Notes: a model not told the origin generated them from the letters alone. A stretch of DNA of 64,000 bases from Vibrio penaeicida (GCF_030689305.1 NZ_JAUYVM010000005.1:277637-341636); one strand, 5' to 3'. Positions 34,892 through 44,049 are shown, counted from the stretch's first letter. Program-made: numbers and translations.

Positions 34892-35178
34892 TATATACCC
34901 AAGTCACCTCAAGATGCAGGATTCAGAGCCTCATATTCTGTTTCAGTTCAAGCCTCTTTATTTCAAAAAATCAGGAACGCAGCGGAATGATGAATCCTTT
35001 CCAAGTTCTTTGACGAAGAAATGGAACAGAATATGGGCTCCCAAGGGCGAGTTTAACTGGCTTTCATACTGCGTTACCGATTTTTGATTTAGAACCACTA
35101 AATCATCAAATCGGTGCCTTGTCTTAAAGACAGTTAAATCTCGCTGAACCAAGCATCTTGAGGTCACTTGGGTATATA
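34892..35178. repeat. Vibrio-type MITE-like element, copy D
   Basis: 287 bp, the longest copy; ends tatatacccaagtcacctcaagatgcagg and gcatcttgaggtcacttgggtatata are near-perfect inverted repeats. The interior matches copies B and E (aagttctttgacgaagaaatgg; gggctcccaagggcgag). It is inserted 30 bp upstream of the DUF3081-like start and may contribute promoter sequence. Confidence 0.85.
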
Positions 35179-35380
35179 TACGGATCCATTCGTTGATTAG
35201 GTTACAAAGTAAAGAAACGATAAGGGAAATAGTGTGATTCGATGTGCCAAGATGCGTCTAACTATGCGATAGAAGCGACATGACGATAGAAACGACATGC
35301 CTGATTCATCGGAGTCACATGTCTTAGAGCAAGCTGCTTATCTTAAAGCAAACTGGTTATCTTGAAGTGAAATGAGCAAC

Positions 35381-36550
35381 TTACAGTTCTTTCAACGCCG
35401 AGCCATGTCTATTGAAGGGTTTCACATTACTGGCTTTTTTATTCCCGGATTGAATGTTGTGATAAAACTCATAGTTGTTTTTGCCATCGCATTTAGCGGC
35501 ATACATGGCTTTATCGGCACAGCGAAGCAATTCTGGCAGCTCAAAAGCATCTTGCCCATACACGGATACTCCAACGCTCAACGTCACATAATTGACCTGA
35601 TTGTTGACTTGGTAGCCGTCGTTAAACAAAGACGTGATACGTCCTATGATGCTTTCTAGTACATGTGCACTGGGAATATCGTAGAGCAACACAACGAATT
35701 CATCCCCAGCATATCGGGCGATGGAAAACTCATCCTTTTGGTCCTTTCGGCTTTTTGTACGCAGGTTATTTGCAAGCCTTTGTCCAAAGCTTTGTAATAC
35801 TCTGTCGCCAACGGAATGACCAAAATTGTCATTAATTTCTTTGAAGTTATCAATATCGATAAAAACCAATGCCGCTATTTTGGAGCTGTGTCTGAGCTCT
35901 TTGAGCTTAGGTTCTGCCCATTTTTCAAAACTCCATCGGTTTGCCAATCCAGTGAGTGCATCTCTATAGGCTAAGTCTTCAATGCCTTCTTGATACAGTG
36001 ATAATACATAGTGATTGGTTTTGCAGTATTGATAGGCAAAGTAATGGCAAATTGCCAAGAAGGCCAACATGCTTGTTAAGAAGCGTCCAACGGAAAACTC
36101 TGAATAGTCGGCTGATAAATAAGGGAAATTGGGAGAGGTAAACGCCACAATACAAAATACAAAGAAACTCGTCGTGGCTAACACTGCGCCTCTTACCGAA
36201 TTTACAAAAATGATGGTAGCAAGAATAGGGTAAATCCAATAAACGGAAGACTTGGACAAACCGCCAGTTAGGATCAGTACAATCGCATGGGTAACAAGAA
36301 CAAGCGTAAGGACATGAGCAGCTTTCGTGTAGTGACCACGGCTAAGAAATAAAGCGAGATTGGAAAAGACAACCAGCGCACTGATGTAGTTGATGGAGCC
36401 CTGGAAGTGGTCTCCATTACTTATACTTAGAAATCCAAATACCGAAAGTAGAATGAAGACGATTACAGATAAAACGATGAGGGTACGTTTTCTGCGCAGT
36501 AGCCGAACGTCTGCCATTTCTTCTAGCTTTCGACCTGCCATGTTGTACAT
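35381..36550 (-). CDS. Membrane-bound diguanylate cyclase (GGDEF)
   Basis: 389 aa. The N-terminal half has about six hydrophobic helices (e.g. TLIVLSVIVFILLSVFGFL, FLTSMLAFLAICHYFAYQY), resembling 7TM-type sensor regions. The C-terminal half is a GGDEF domain: RDALTGLANRWSFEKW and active-site RYAGDEF, a variant (AGDEF) found in active cyclases. An I-site-like arginine (RKDQKDEFSIARY) is displaced. It should make c-di-GMP at the inner membrane. The ATG at 36550 is followed nine bases later by a second ATG. A shared terminator with the next gene is at 36641. Confidence 0.88.
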   Translation of the reverse strand: MYNMAGRKLEEMADVRLLRRKRTLIVLSVIVFILLSVFGFLSISNGDHFQGSINYISALVVFSNLALFLSRGHYTKAAHVLTLVLVTHAIVLILTGGLSKSSVYWIYPILATIIFVNSVRGAVLATTSFFVFCIVAFTSPNFPYLSADYSEFSVGRFLTSMLAFLAICHYFAYQYCKTNHYVLSLYQEGIEDLAYRDALTGLANRWSFEKWAEPKLKELRHSSKIAALVFIDIDNFKEINDNFGHSVGDRVLQSFGQRLANNLRTKSRKDQKDEFSIARYAGDEFVVLLYDIPSAHVLESIIGRITSLFNDGYQVNNQVNYVTLSVGVSVYGQDAFELPELLRCADKAMYAAKCDGKNNYEFYHNIQSGNKKASNVKPFNRHGSALKEL

Positions 36551-36640
36551 GTGTCTAGCCTAGCCTTTTTTATTATGTAGCTAAAAGCATAGTACATACA
36601 CACATATTTGCTTCATGATTGTAGGGTTTTTTTGCAATAA

Positions 36641-36670
36641 AAAATGCCTCTTATTATCAAGAAGCATTTT
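36641..36670. terminator. Terminator downstream of yejF-like gene
   Basis: aaaatgcctctt-attatc-aagaagcatttt with flanking A and T runs. It lies 29 bp past the stop of the ABC ATPase (-) and upstream of the GGDEF gene. Confidence 0.8.
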
Positions 36671-36698
36671 AAATATTTAAGCTCTTGATTTTCTTGTT

Positions 36699-38318
36699 TT
36701 ATGCAACAAGATCCTCATCAAGATCAAATGACGCATCAATCAGTTTTTGCGTGTATTCGTGCTGAGGATTACTAAAGATCTCTTCCGCTGATCCTTCTTC
36801 CATCACGACACCTTTCTGCATCACCATAACGCGGTCAGAAAGCGCTTTAACAACACTCAAATCGTGGCTAATGAACAGGAAGCCGATGTTGTGCTTCTTC
36901 TGAATATCCTTTAGCAGGTCGATAACCGTTAGCTGTACAGAACGGTCAAGAGCGGACGTTGGCTCATCCAGAAGAATGAACGAAGGCTCAAGAATCAAGG
37001 CACGAGCGATAGCAATACGCTGACGTTGACCACCTGAAAATTCGTGCGGATAGCGGTTAATTGAGTTCGAATCTAAACGGACTTCCTCCAATGCTTGGCG
37101 TGCTCTTGCCATGCGTTCAGAGCGGTTAAGACCAGGTTGATGCACCGTTAGGGATTCCGTAATGATATCGCCAACCGTCATACGAGGAGAAAGCGAACCA
37201 TACGGGTCTTGGAATACCATTTGAACGTCTTTTTTCAGTTCAAATTTTTCTTTCTCAGTTAGCGTACTTATATCACGACCGCGATAAGCAATCTTACCTT
37301 CAGACGGCAGTAAGCCAATTAAAGCACGCCCTAGCGTGGATTTACCTGAACCCGACTCACCTACAATCCCCAACGTTTCACCTTGCTTCAGTTCAAGGGA
37401 AATGCCTTTAACAGCTTCAAAGTATTGGTTCTTGCTTGGTAGAAAATGCGATTTGATAAGGAACTTAACGCGAATATCGTCCGCTTTAAGAAGATCAACG
37501 GCATCTTCGGCGACTGGATCTTTACTGCCATGCGGAATAGAGTTGATCAGCATTTTTGTGTAGTCTTCAGTCGGATTCTTGAACAATTCTGCTGTTTGAC
37601 CTTCCTCTACAACATCACCTTTACACATCACGATCACACGATCAGCAAAGTGTTTAACGACACCTAAATCGTGCGTGATGAACAGGATAGCCATGCCCAT
37701 CTTTTCCTGAATTTCTTTAATCAGGTTAAGTACTTCCGCTTGCACAGTTACGTCGAGTGCAGTGGTTGGCTCGTCTGCAATCAAAAGATCAGGTTCGTTC
37801 ATTAGTGCCATTGCAATCATGATACGTTGCAGCTGGCCGCCAGAGAATTCATGTGGGTACTTGGTGTACGCTGTCTCTGGGTTTGGGAGATGAACAAGGT
37901 TGAACAGTTCAAGTACTCTTTCTTTCGCTTTTGACTGGCTTACCTTACGGTGGCACATCAGTGCTTCAGCAACCTGAATACCGACGCGCATGTACGGGTT
38001 CAAAGAGGTCATTGGTTCCTGAAAAATCATACCGATTCGGTCGCCGCGAATGGATTGCATTTCTTTTTCAGAAAGATCCAGAATGGAGTTACCTTCAAAC
38101 TGAATGTCGGCTTCAGCTGGAATAATAGAGTTATGTGGAAGAAGGCGCATAATGGCGTTTGTCGAAACCGACTTTCCTGAGCCCGACTCTCCAACGATTG
38201 CCAATGTTTCGCCCTTTTTCAGGTCGAAATGAACATTCTTTACTGCGTGTACAGGACCATCGTTGGTCGTAAAGGTTACTGACAGATCGCGAACTGTAAG
38301 AATTGGGGACTGTGACAT
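36699..38318 (-). CDS. yejF: Peptide ABC transporter dual ATPase, YejF-type
   Basis: 539 aa with two complete nucleotide-binding domains in one chain. The first has Walker A GESGSGKSVS, signature EFSGGQLQR and Walker B LLIADEPTT; the second has GESGSGKSTLGR, EFSGGQRQR and ILLDEPTS. This is the layout of YejF, the ATPase of the oligopeptide/microcin C uptake system YejABEF. The usual yejA, yejB and yejE genes are not next to it, so it either serves permeases encoded elsewhere or is a stand-alone copy. Upstream is a 67-bp inverted-repeat element and a TPR-like gene on the same strand. Confidence 0.88.
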   Translation of the reverse strand: MSQSPILTVRDLSVTFTTNDGPVHAVKNVHFDLKKGETLAIVGESGSGKSVSTNAIMRLLPHNSIIPAEADIQFEGNSILDLSEKEMQSIRGDRIGMIFQEPMTSLNPYMRVGIQVAEALMCHRKVSQSKAKERVLELFNLVHLPNPETAYTKYPHEFSGGQLQRIMIAMALMNEPDLLIADEPTTALDVTVQAEVLNLIKEIQEKMGMAILFITHDLGVVKHFADRVIVMCKGDVVEEGQTAELFKNPTEDYTKMLINSIPHGSKDPVAEDAVDLLKADDIRVKFLIKSHFLPSKNQYFEAVKGISLELKQGETLGIVGESGSGKSTLGRALIGLLPSEGKIAYRGRDISTLTEKEKFELKKDVQMVFQDPYGSLSPRMTVGDIITESLTVHQPGLNRSERMARARQALEEVRLDSNSINRYPHEFSGGQRQRIAIARALILEPSFILLDEPTSALDRSVQLTVIDLLKDIQKKHNIGFLFISHDLSVVKALSDRVMVMQKGVVMEEGSAEEIFSNPQHEYTQKLIDASFDLDEDLVA

Positions 38319-38332
38319 TGAACTTCCTTATT

Positions 38333-38399
38333 AGGGTCTGTTGACCTTTCGAGATTATTTTTGCAGCCATTTATGGGTTCTTTTTACAAGGCAGACCCT
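38333..38399. repeat. 67-bp element with agggtctg/cagaccct inverted ends
   Basis: Begins agggtctgttgacctttcg and ends caaggcagaccct; the 8-bp ends are perfect inverted repeats around an AT-rich interior. It fills almost the whole spacer between the TPR-like gene and yejF. It looks like a tiny mobile or IS-derived repeat; I see only one copy here. Confidence 0.55.
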
Positions 38400-38400
38400 A

Positions 38401-38895
38401 TTAATTCAGAGTGTATACCGCGCTGGTTCTCTCTGAATACAGCTTTAGTTGGTTGAAGTGGTGGTGTGCTTTTTGAAGGGCATCCAGCTCCAACTGCCAA
38501 CTGGCATTACGTTGAGCCGCACAAAATGCCGCAATATGGCGGAATATTGTTTCACTATGCTGGATAAGTGTTGGCTCGACGGCACGAACAATATCATACT
38601 GTTCGAGCGCAAGAAACTGCATGTGCGCATAAGTCTGGTTTAGCAGGTCGAATGCTTCGCGTTGTTGCCCCATTTTGTTCAGGATTTCAGACTGGCTAAT
38701 GGCCGCGTCTTTCAACCCGGCTAGCAAACAACTCATTTGACATGGCTTGATGTCTTCACTTTCTGCTGCTTGCGTAACATAAATCGGGAGATGTTCTAAT
38801 ACATCGTTATATAGGTATTGTGCTTCGGGCCAGTGTCCTTGTTCTAACAACTCTTCGGCTTTAATAAAGCGCGCCCAACACTGTTCTAAATCCAT
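38401..38895 (-). CDS. Hypothetical TPR-like protein
   Basis: 164 aa from ATG 38895 (agga ribosome site); a longer frame to 38973 adds 26 residues without support. It is all-helical with TPR-like spacing (FIKAEELLEQGHWPEAQYLYNDVLEHLP; QSEILNKMGQQREAFDLLNQTYAHMQ) but I recognise no named family. It is cytoplasmic, with no signal. It lies 82 bp upstream of yejF on the same strand, separated by the inverted-repeat element. The role is unknown, perhaps protein interaction. Confidence 0.65.
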   Translation of the reverse strand: MDLEQCWARFIKAEELLEQGHWPEAQYLYNDVLEHLPIYVTQAAESEDIKPCQMSCLLAGLKDAAISQSEILNKMGQQREAFDLLNQTYAHMQFLALEQYDIVRAVEPTLIQHSETIFRHIAAFCAAQRNASWQLELDALQKAHHHFNQLKLYSERTSAVYTLN

Positions 38896-39219
38896 ATCCC
38901 GATCCTGTTTACACAAAAGTGGGTGATAATTTAAATGAAAACCATTATCAAATGCAAATAATTCTAACTCCACTGTGAATAACAGCGATTTATCCCAAAC
39001 ACGCGGTTAATTTCGAAGCCGAGGGAATTTTTGGGTGTCATTTGAATCTATTTATTAAGAGGCTCATTGATTATTGAAATAAGGTCTCATTTCTTAAAAG
39101 TAAGAATGTTGTTAATAGTTTAAATAGTTGTTTAATTTGTGTGATCGAAATAACGTGGTGTGAACGGAAAAGCCGATAATATGGGGCTTAACAGCAGATT
39201 TTATGGAGGCTGGATAACC

Positions 39220-39939
39220 ATGACACACCAAGCTCAAGGATCCCAATTAGAGAAATTAAACCAGTTTCAAGATGAGCTACTTGGTTTGTTTTCTGGCGTG
39301 TTTAATTTTTCCAAAATGGCGAGTTATCTGGTCGACGAACAAGCGAAACCGATTTGCTATAAATCGGTTAAGATCCAACCATCGATGCATCGGGAATATC
39401 TCGATCACTTCTACAAAACGGATCCTCTCCATCCAACCAACTTTCGATTTTCTGCCGCGAAAGTCGTAAAAATGAGCGATTTAGTGCCCGCACAACAGCG
39501 TGCCTCGCACACATATTTCAAAGACTTTATTCGCCCATGGAAAATCAACGACATCATCGAGCTCTTTTTCCATGTAGATGGCAAGCTGGTGGCGGGTGCC
39601 GCTATGTTTGTCGGTAACAACCAAAATACCATGGGTACGGACGATGTGATGAAGTTACACCACATGCATCGGTACATTGAATTCTCGTTAAATCAAAGCT
39701 TATCGACGCCGGAATCCATGAGTTACCAAGCATTTTGCGACCAATATTCTCTAACCGAGAAAGAACGATTGGTGGCTCAATTTGCTTTGCAAGGCATGCC
39801 AAATAAAGCGATTGCTAACGAGTTATGTTGCAGTTTGCCGACAGTGAAAACGCACCTTCAGCACATTTTCGCCAAAATGGAAATCAACAGCAAAGTTGAA
39901 CTGACCAGCTTAGTGTATCGCAACAATTGTACGGTTTAA
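39220..39939 (+). CDS. LuxR-type transcriptional regulator
   Basis: 239 aa from ATG 39220; the frame is open from 39160. The C-terminal helix-turn-helix is clear: LTEKERLVAQFALQGMPNKA, LCCSLPTVKTHLQHIFAKM. The N-terminal 170 residues do not carry the usual acyl-homoserine-lactone pocket residues I know (no WxxxY..D..Y pattern). They look like the ligand-free or unknown-ligand N-domains of Vibrio and Pseudomonas orphan LuxR regulators. It is monocistronic; a MITE-like element begins 5 bp after the stop and can act as its terminator. The target is unknown. Confidence 0.85.
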   Translation: MTHQAQGSQLEKLNQFQDELLGLFSGVFNFSKMASYLVDEQAKPICYKSVKIQPSMHREYLDHFYKTDPLHPTNFRFSAAKVVKMSDLVPAQQRASHTYFKDFIRPWKINDIIELFFHVDGKLVAGAAMFVGNNQNTMGTDDVMKLHHMHRYIEFSLNQSLSTPESMSYQAFCDQYSLTEKERLVAQFALQGMPNKAIANELCCSLPTVKTHLQHIFAKMEINSKVELTSLVYRNNCTV

Positions 39940-39943
39940 TGTT

Positions 39944-40210
39944 TATACTCAAACCACCTCAAGGTGCAGGATTCAGAGCTCTATCTTCTGTGTCAGTTCA
40001 AGGAAAAGAACGAAGTGGAATGACGAGTCCTTTCCAAGTTCTTTGACGATGAAATGGGACAGAAGATGAGCTCCCAAGGGCGAGTTTGCTTGGTTTTCAT
40101 GCTGCGTAACCAATTCTTGATTTAGAGCCACTAGATCTGCAAATTGGTACCTTGCCTGAAAACCAAGCAATTCTCGCTGAACCTAGCATCTTGAGGTGAT
40201 TTGAGTATAC
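39944..40210. repeat. Vibrio-type MITE-like element, copy E (diverged ends)
   Basis: 267 bp; ends tatactcaaaccacctcaagg and catcttgaggtgatttgagtata are complementary to each other but differ from copies A-D in the same positions (ctcaaac for cccaagt). The two ends have changed in concert, i.e. kept their pairing. Confidence 0.85.
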
Positions 40211-40263
40211 GCCTTTATGTATCTATCTATTTTGAAATAAACAAAACCACTTTGAAATAAAGA

Positions 40264-40292
40264 AAAAACCTGCAATGGTCCTCATTGCAGGT
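40264..40292 (-). terminator. Terminator downstream of tctA
   Basis: The stem cctgcaatg-gtc-ctcattgcagg is preceded on the + strand by aaaaaa, i.e. a T-run on the minus strand, 24 bp beyond the TctA stop. Confidence 0.85.
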
Positions 40293-40315
40293 AATTGAAC
40301 CTTATCTCTATTTCC

Positions 40316-41785
40316 TTATCTCTTTTTCAAAGAGAGGGCATACACCACGATCGAAAGTATTGTGAGCCCTAATAATGTTGCCGCGATTGGGCGCGTAACC
40401 AGTATCGACAAATCACCATCTGCGACTCCGAGTGCTTGTCGCATTCGCACCATAAACACTGGCCCTAAAACCAACCCAAGTACAATAGGCACTGCAGGTA
40501 TGTTCTTTTTGCGTAACACATAGCCTAAGCCTGCAAATCCAAGCGCGATAATGGCATCGGAAAACTGGTAGTTTTGGCTATAGCTACCAATAAAACCCAG
40601 AACTAAGATAAAGGCGCCAATAAACCGACCACGAATTCGGGTGAGGTTAACAATCCATTTGGTCGCGAAGGTTAAATACAAAAAGACCACCACATTGATC
40701 AGCAAAAGCGACAAATACAGCCCAGAGATAAACTCCGGTCTTTCAACAAAAAGGGTTGGACCGGGAATGTAGTTGTGCACCATAAATACGGCTAATAGCA
40801 TCGCCATTAACGCATCAGCAGGAATGCCAAATGCCAGAAGAGGGATCATGACCGATGCTGTCACGGCATTGTTGGAGGTTTCTGAGGCAATCAGCCCTTC
40901 TTCTGCGCCATCGCCGAATTTTTCCGGAGTTTTCGAAAACTTTTGGGCCAATGTGTAAGAGAAAAACTGAGAGCCGAACTCGCCAACCCCAGGTAATAGC
41001 CCCATCACCACGCCCAGAGCAGCAGAGCGAGCGACGGTAATTTTATGTTTTGCCAGTGTGATTAAGCCAGAGAAGTACCCTTTACCTTCAAGTTTGGTGG
41101 TCTTGGCATCGCCGCCTTTTTGGGAAAGCAGCACGAAAGCTTGAGACATCGCGAACAGCCCGATTACCGCTGGAACCAGCGGAATCCCACCAAGTAGCCA
41201 TTCCTGACCAAAGGTATAAGTTAACGTGTTGTATGAGCGATCCACGCCAACGGAACCAAAGAAGATACCGAGCCCGAGCATCATGGCGGCATCAAGCACT
41301 TGGTTGCGATGCGCTAAAACCACAAACACCATACCCAACAACGCGAGCATGGCAAATTCAGCCGAACCAAAATGCGTAGCGACCTGCGATAAAATGGGCG
41401 CAAGGAAAACCAAAGAAAGAATACTCACCAAGCCACCCACAAAGGAAGCAGAATAAGCTATTGAGAGTGCTTTTTTCCCTTCGCCCCGCTGGGTCATGGG
41501 GTAGCCATCGTAAGTGGTTAATACCGCTACAGGAGTGCCGGGTGTGTTCATCAAAATAGCAGGAATGGCACCCCCATACCAAGCGCCGCCATACACGCCA
41601 ACCAGTAAGCTAACGCCAGCTAATGGCTCCATTGAAAAGCTGATTGGCAATAAAATAGCCATTACACCGGCAGGTTCTAAACCTGGGATAGATCCAATGG
41701 TCACCCCAATAAGCGCCCCAAGTAAGATGGCACTCAGTACACTAACCGTTCCGACTTCTGCAAGCCCTAACATTAATGATTCCAT
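40316..41785 (-). CDS. tctA: Tripartite tricarboxylate-type transporter, large membrane subunit (TctA)
   Basis: 489 aa with about 12 hydrophobic helices. The TctA signature is at the N-terminus: LGALIGVTIGSIPGLEPAGV and YGGAWYGGAIPAILMNTPGTP; the second, inverted pair is VMGLLPGVGEFGSQFFSY. TTT systems import organic acids using an ion gradient and a periplasmic binding protein. aaggag lies 6 bp before ATG. It is the last gene of the tctC-tctB-tctA operon. Given the neighbouring pathway, the cargo may be 4-hydroxyphenylacetate or a related acid; this is inference. Confidence 0.92.
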   Translation of the reverse strand: MESLMLGLAEVGTVSVLSAILLGALIGVTIGSIPGLEPAGVMAILLPISFSMEPLAGVSLLVGVYGGAWYGGAIPAILMNTPGTPVAVLTTYDGYPMTQRGEGKKALSIAYSASFVGGLVSILSLVFLAPILSQVATHFGSAEFAMLALLGMVFVVLAHRNQVLDAAMMLGLGIFFGSVGVDRSYNTLTYTFGQEWLLGGIPLVPAVIGLFAMSQAFVLLSQKGGDAKTTKLEGKGYFSGLITLAKHKITVARSAALGVVMGLLPGVGEFGSQFFSYTLAQKFSKTPEKFGDGAEEGLIASETSNNAVTASVMIPLLAFGIPADALMAMLLAVFMVHNYIPGPTLFVERPEFISGLYLSLLLINVVVFLYLTFATKWIVNLTRIRGRFIGAFILVLGFIGSYSQNYQFSDAIIALGFAGLGYVLRKKNIPAVPIVLGLVLGPVFMVRMRQALGVADGDLSILVTRPIAATLLGLTILSIVVYALSLKKR

Positions 41786-41794
41786 GTTATCTCC

Positions 41795-42388
41795 TTACAG
41801 ATATTGATTGGCAAACAGCGACCAAGATTCTGGCAGCAACCCATATAGCCAAACATCCGGTAGCCACAGGTTCAACATAACCCTGAATATGATCACAACG
41901 GCTGCCACACCAAGAACGCTTATCATCAACCAAAAGCCATCCAGTAATCGGCTTACCCACAGCAAAGTGCAAACAAAAAGCAATGTAGCTGGCGCAAACC
42001 CCATAATGGACAGCGAGTGAATGTAAAGTGCAAACAAAGCACCAGCAATAATAGCGACACGATAGCTGGCAATGGCCTCGGCACCAGAATCCAAAGCTCG
42101 GATGGGATGAAGAGAAAAACGTCGAATGTGGTACAGCACTTTGAGTAGGGCAAAAACCACAAAAACGCCCAAACCTAACGCGGGACCCATCATCGGCTGG
42201 GTGTACCAACCACGTTTGGTTTTTACCCACGATGCTTGCTCGGGTAAGAACCACAGCAGAAGTAATCCGCACACAGCAAAGAAGACGAAAATTCCGCCTG
42301 TCCCTTTGTTCTCCAACCTTTTATTTGTTTCCGAATGGGGGCTGTCAGGTACAGGCTTTGTGTCGAGAGAATGGGTTTCAGAGATCAT
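41795..42388 (-). CDS. tctB: Tripartite tricarboxylate-type transporter, small membrane subunit (TctB)
   Basis: 197 aa from ATG 42388 (aaggag 6 bp upstream; the longer frame lacks a ribosome site). It has four hydrophobic helices (GIFVFFAVCGLLLLWFL, PALGLGVFVVFALLK, VAIIAGALFALYI, GFAPATLLFVCTLLWV). The position between tctC and tctA and the size fit TctB/DUF1468. A 30-residue soluble N-terminal extension is unusual but of low complexity. The stop is 9 bp before the tctA start. Confidence 0.88.
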   Translation of the reverse strand: MISETHSLDTKPVPDSPHSETNKRLENKGTGGIFVFFAVCGLLLLWFLPEQASWVKTKRGWYTQPMMGPALGLGVFVVFALLKVLYHIRRFSLHPIRALDSGAEAIASYRVAIIAGALFALYIHSLSIMGFAPATLLFVCTLLWVSRLLDGFWLMISVLGVAAVVIIFRVMLNLWLPDVWLYGLLPESWSLFANQYL

Positions 42389-42429
42389 ACTGCACTCCTT
42401 GGAAGGGGGGGGTATCACCCCCCTTTCGA

Positions 42430-43377
42430 TTACTGATTCATGAAATTGAGCAGTGATCTCGCTTGTTCAAAGTCTTTCGCTAACAGGGCTTCTGCATCTT
42501 TACCACCTAGCCAATAGACACCGGCACCCGTATTCATGCTGATGTCCTTAACACGGTCAGCTTGAAGCGCTTTCTGAGCGATACCCGCGATTTTGTCCTT
42601 GATCGCTTGAGGCGTACCTTTCTTCACAAACAGACCGTTCCACGTTGTTTGCGTAATGCCTGTTTGTTCCGCTAATGTCGCGACATCAGGCGAAATAGAA
42701 AGGCGATCGCGGCTGATCGAAGTGAGCAGCTTTACATCACCAGAGTTCAAGCACGCCAGAATGAGCTGAGTTGTGGTGTTGATGACATCCGCATCACCAT
42801 TTGCCAAGGTTGAACAATCCAACACATCAAATGGTGCATCCGAAGAAAACTTGATTCCGATTTGGTCAGCGGCTTTAAAGGTAATTGCGGTAGGTAAGGC
42901 TTGATAGCCAAAATGCCCTAATGTGACTTTGTTGCTTTTAGAGTAAGCCGCCAACTCCTCCAGATTGTTATAAGGCGCGTCTGACTTCACCGCAATGGCG
43001 AATGGGTAATCGAGGAAAATCCCAACGGGTTCAAACGTGGATTGGTCGAATGGTGCAGTGCCATACAGCACTTGCGTTGTGAGTATATCAGCAACGAAAG
43101 AGCCAATCACCAGCCCATCAGGACGAGAGCGAGAGACATCCGTCGCACCTACCACACCGCCACCACCGGGCTTATTAACGACAGACGCAGGTTTACCCGT
43201 TTCTTTCGACATTTCTTCCGCAATCACACGAGTAAGAATGTCTTCCAAATCGCCCGGAGGCCATGGCACAACAAACTTAACTGGGCGATTGGGATAATTA
43301 GCGGACAGTGCTGCAAAACTGGTCATCAGACCGGCAGCAATAAGAGCAGCCTTCATGGCTTTAGTTACACGTTTCAT
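42430..43377 (-). CDS. tctC: Tripartite tricarboxylate-type transporter, substrate-binding protein (TctC/Bug)
   Basis: 315 aa with a cleavable signal peptide (MKRVTKAMKAALIAAGLMTS ... LSA). The mature start NYPNRPVKFVVPWPPGD is the Bug-family ligand loop (YP.RPV..VV.....G), followed by VVNKPGGGGVVGATDVSRS. It is a periplasmic receptor for carboxylates. It is the first gene of the transporter operon, after 160 bp of spacer. The ligand is not deducible. The usual aromatic-acid permease of hpa clusters (HpaX) is missing here, and this system may replace it. Confidence 0.9.
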   Translation of the reverse strand: MKRVTKAMKAALIAAGLMTSFAALSANYPNRPVKFVVPWPPGDLEDILTRVIAEEMSKETGKPASVVNKPGGGGVVGATDVSRSRPDGLVIGSFVADILTTQVLYGTAPFDQSTFEPVGIFLDYPFAIAVKSDAPYNNLEELAAYSKSNKVTLGHFGYQALPTAITFKAADQIGIKFSSDAPFDVLDCSTLANGDADVINTTTQLILACLNSGDVKLLTSISRDRLSISPDVATLAEQTGITQTTWNGLFVKKGTPQAIKDKIAGIAQKALQADRVKDISMNTGAGVYWLGGKDAEALLAKDFEQARSLLNFMNQ

Positions 43378-43481
43378 AAACTTCCCTTTCTGTGTTGGGT
43401 CGATAAGTCTGAGTCGTCAATCGCTTGGCAGGCAAATGTTCAGCAGGCTTATCATGGAGGTGTTTCACTTTTAGCTGACTT

Positions 43482-43554
43482 TTATTCCGTTAGCTTATTC
43501 TTGGCTAACTTATTCTTTACTAAATTTTTATTTACCAATTTATTCTTTGCTAGC
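43482..43554. repeat. Degenerate 15-bp tandem repeat spanning the usp stop codon
   Basis: Five units read on the + strand as ttattccgttagc, ttattcttggctaac, ttattctttactaaattt, ttatttaccaat, ttattctttgctagc. On the minus strand each unit contains an in-frame-capable TAA; the first of them is the stop codon of the universal stress protein gene. Confidence 0.7.
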
Positions 43555-44049
43555 CGACGCTTGGCTGAGTGGAACAATGAGTACAGGAATATCACTCTGA
43601 CTGATGACTTTAAGGGCGGTTGACCCTAAAAACAGACGCGATATCGCGTTTGCTTCCCTGTCTCCCATTACAATAAGTTGTGCGCTATGTTTTCGAGCGC
43701 AGGATAAGATCACCTCATGCGGTTCACCTATCTGAGTTTGAATTTGTGGAGGCTGTGGTAAGGCAGTCACGTTATCCAGCTCGCTTTCTAAAAAAGATTG
43801 AATGCGCTGCTGAATGCGTGCTTGAGCATCTGCCATTATTTGATCGGTATGCTTTTGATTCACCTTTTTAGGGAGATAACTCACCATTACCTGCTGAGTC
43901 AGCTCTCCAATGGGTGGAATCGCATGAAGAAATACAATTTTGGCATCATGTGCAATGGCCTGTTTAACGGCAGCTCGAAACGCTGGGCGACTGCCTTTTT
44001 GCAAATCCGATGCGTAAATAATCGTATTAATATCAGTAAGCATATCCAT
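43540..44049 (-). CDS. Universal stress protein (UspA family)
   Basis: 169 aa, single Usp domain. The N-terminal strand is NTIIYASDLQKGSRPAFRAA, then AKIVFLHAIPP. The C-terminal nucleotide-binding motif is present as AQLIVMGDREANAISRLFLG followed by STALKV and SDIPVLIVP (G-x2-G-x9-G(S/T)-like), so it probably binds ATP. It lies between the transporter operon and the aldehyde dehydrogenase gene on the same strand. A conserved 19-bp motif found also upstream of the amine oxidase gene precedes it. Its last residues (ASASKE) come from a tandem repeat that runs past the stop. The role is general stress or carbon-limitation survival. Confidence 0.85.
   Translation of the reverse strand: MDMLTDINTIIYASDLQKGSRPAFRAAVKQAIAHDAKIVFLHAIPPIGELTQQVMVSYLPKKVNQKHTDQIMADAQARIQQRIQSFLESELDNVTALPQPPQIQTQIGEPHEVILSCARKHSAQLIVMGDREANAISRLFLGSTALKVISQSDIPVLIVPLSQASASKE

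Noticed and set aside
43482..43554. CRISPR-like short repeats
   Set aside because: Contiguous 15-bp units without spacers; a minisatellite, not a CRISPR array. No cas genes occur in the window.
43042..43623. Plus-strand ORF of 193 codons opposite tctC and usp
   Set aside because: It lies antisense to two well-supported genes, has no ribosome site, and its translation has no recognisable domain.
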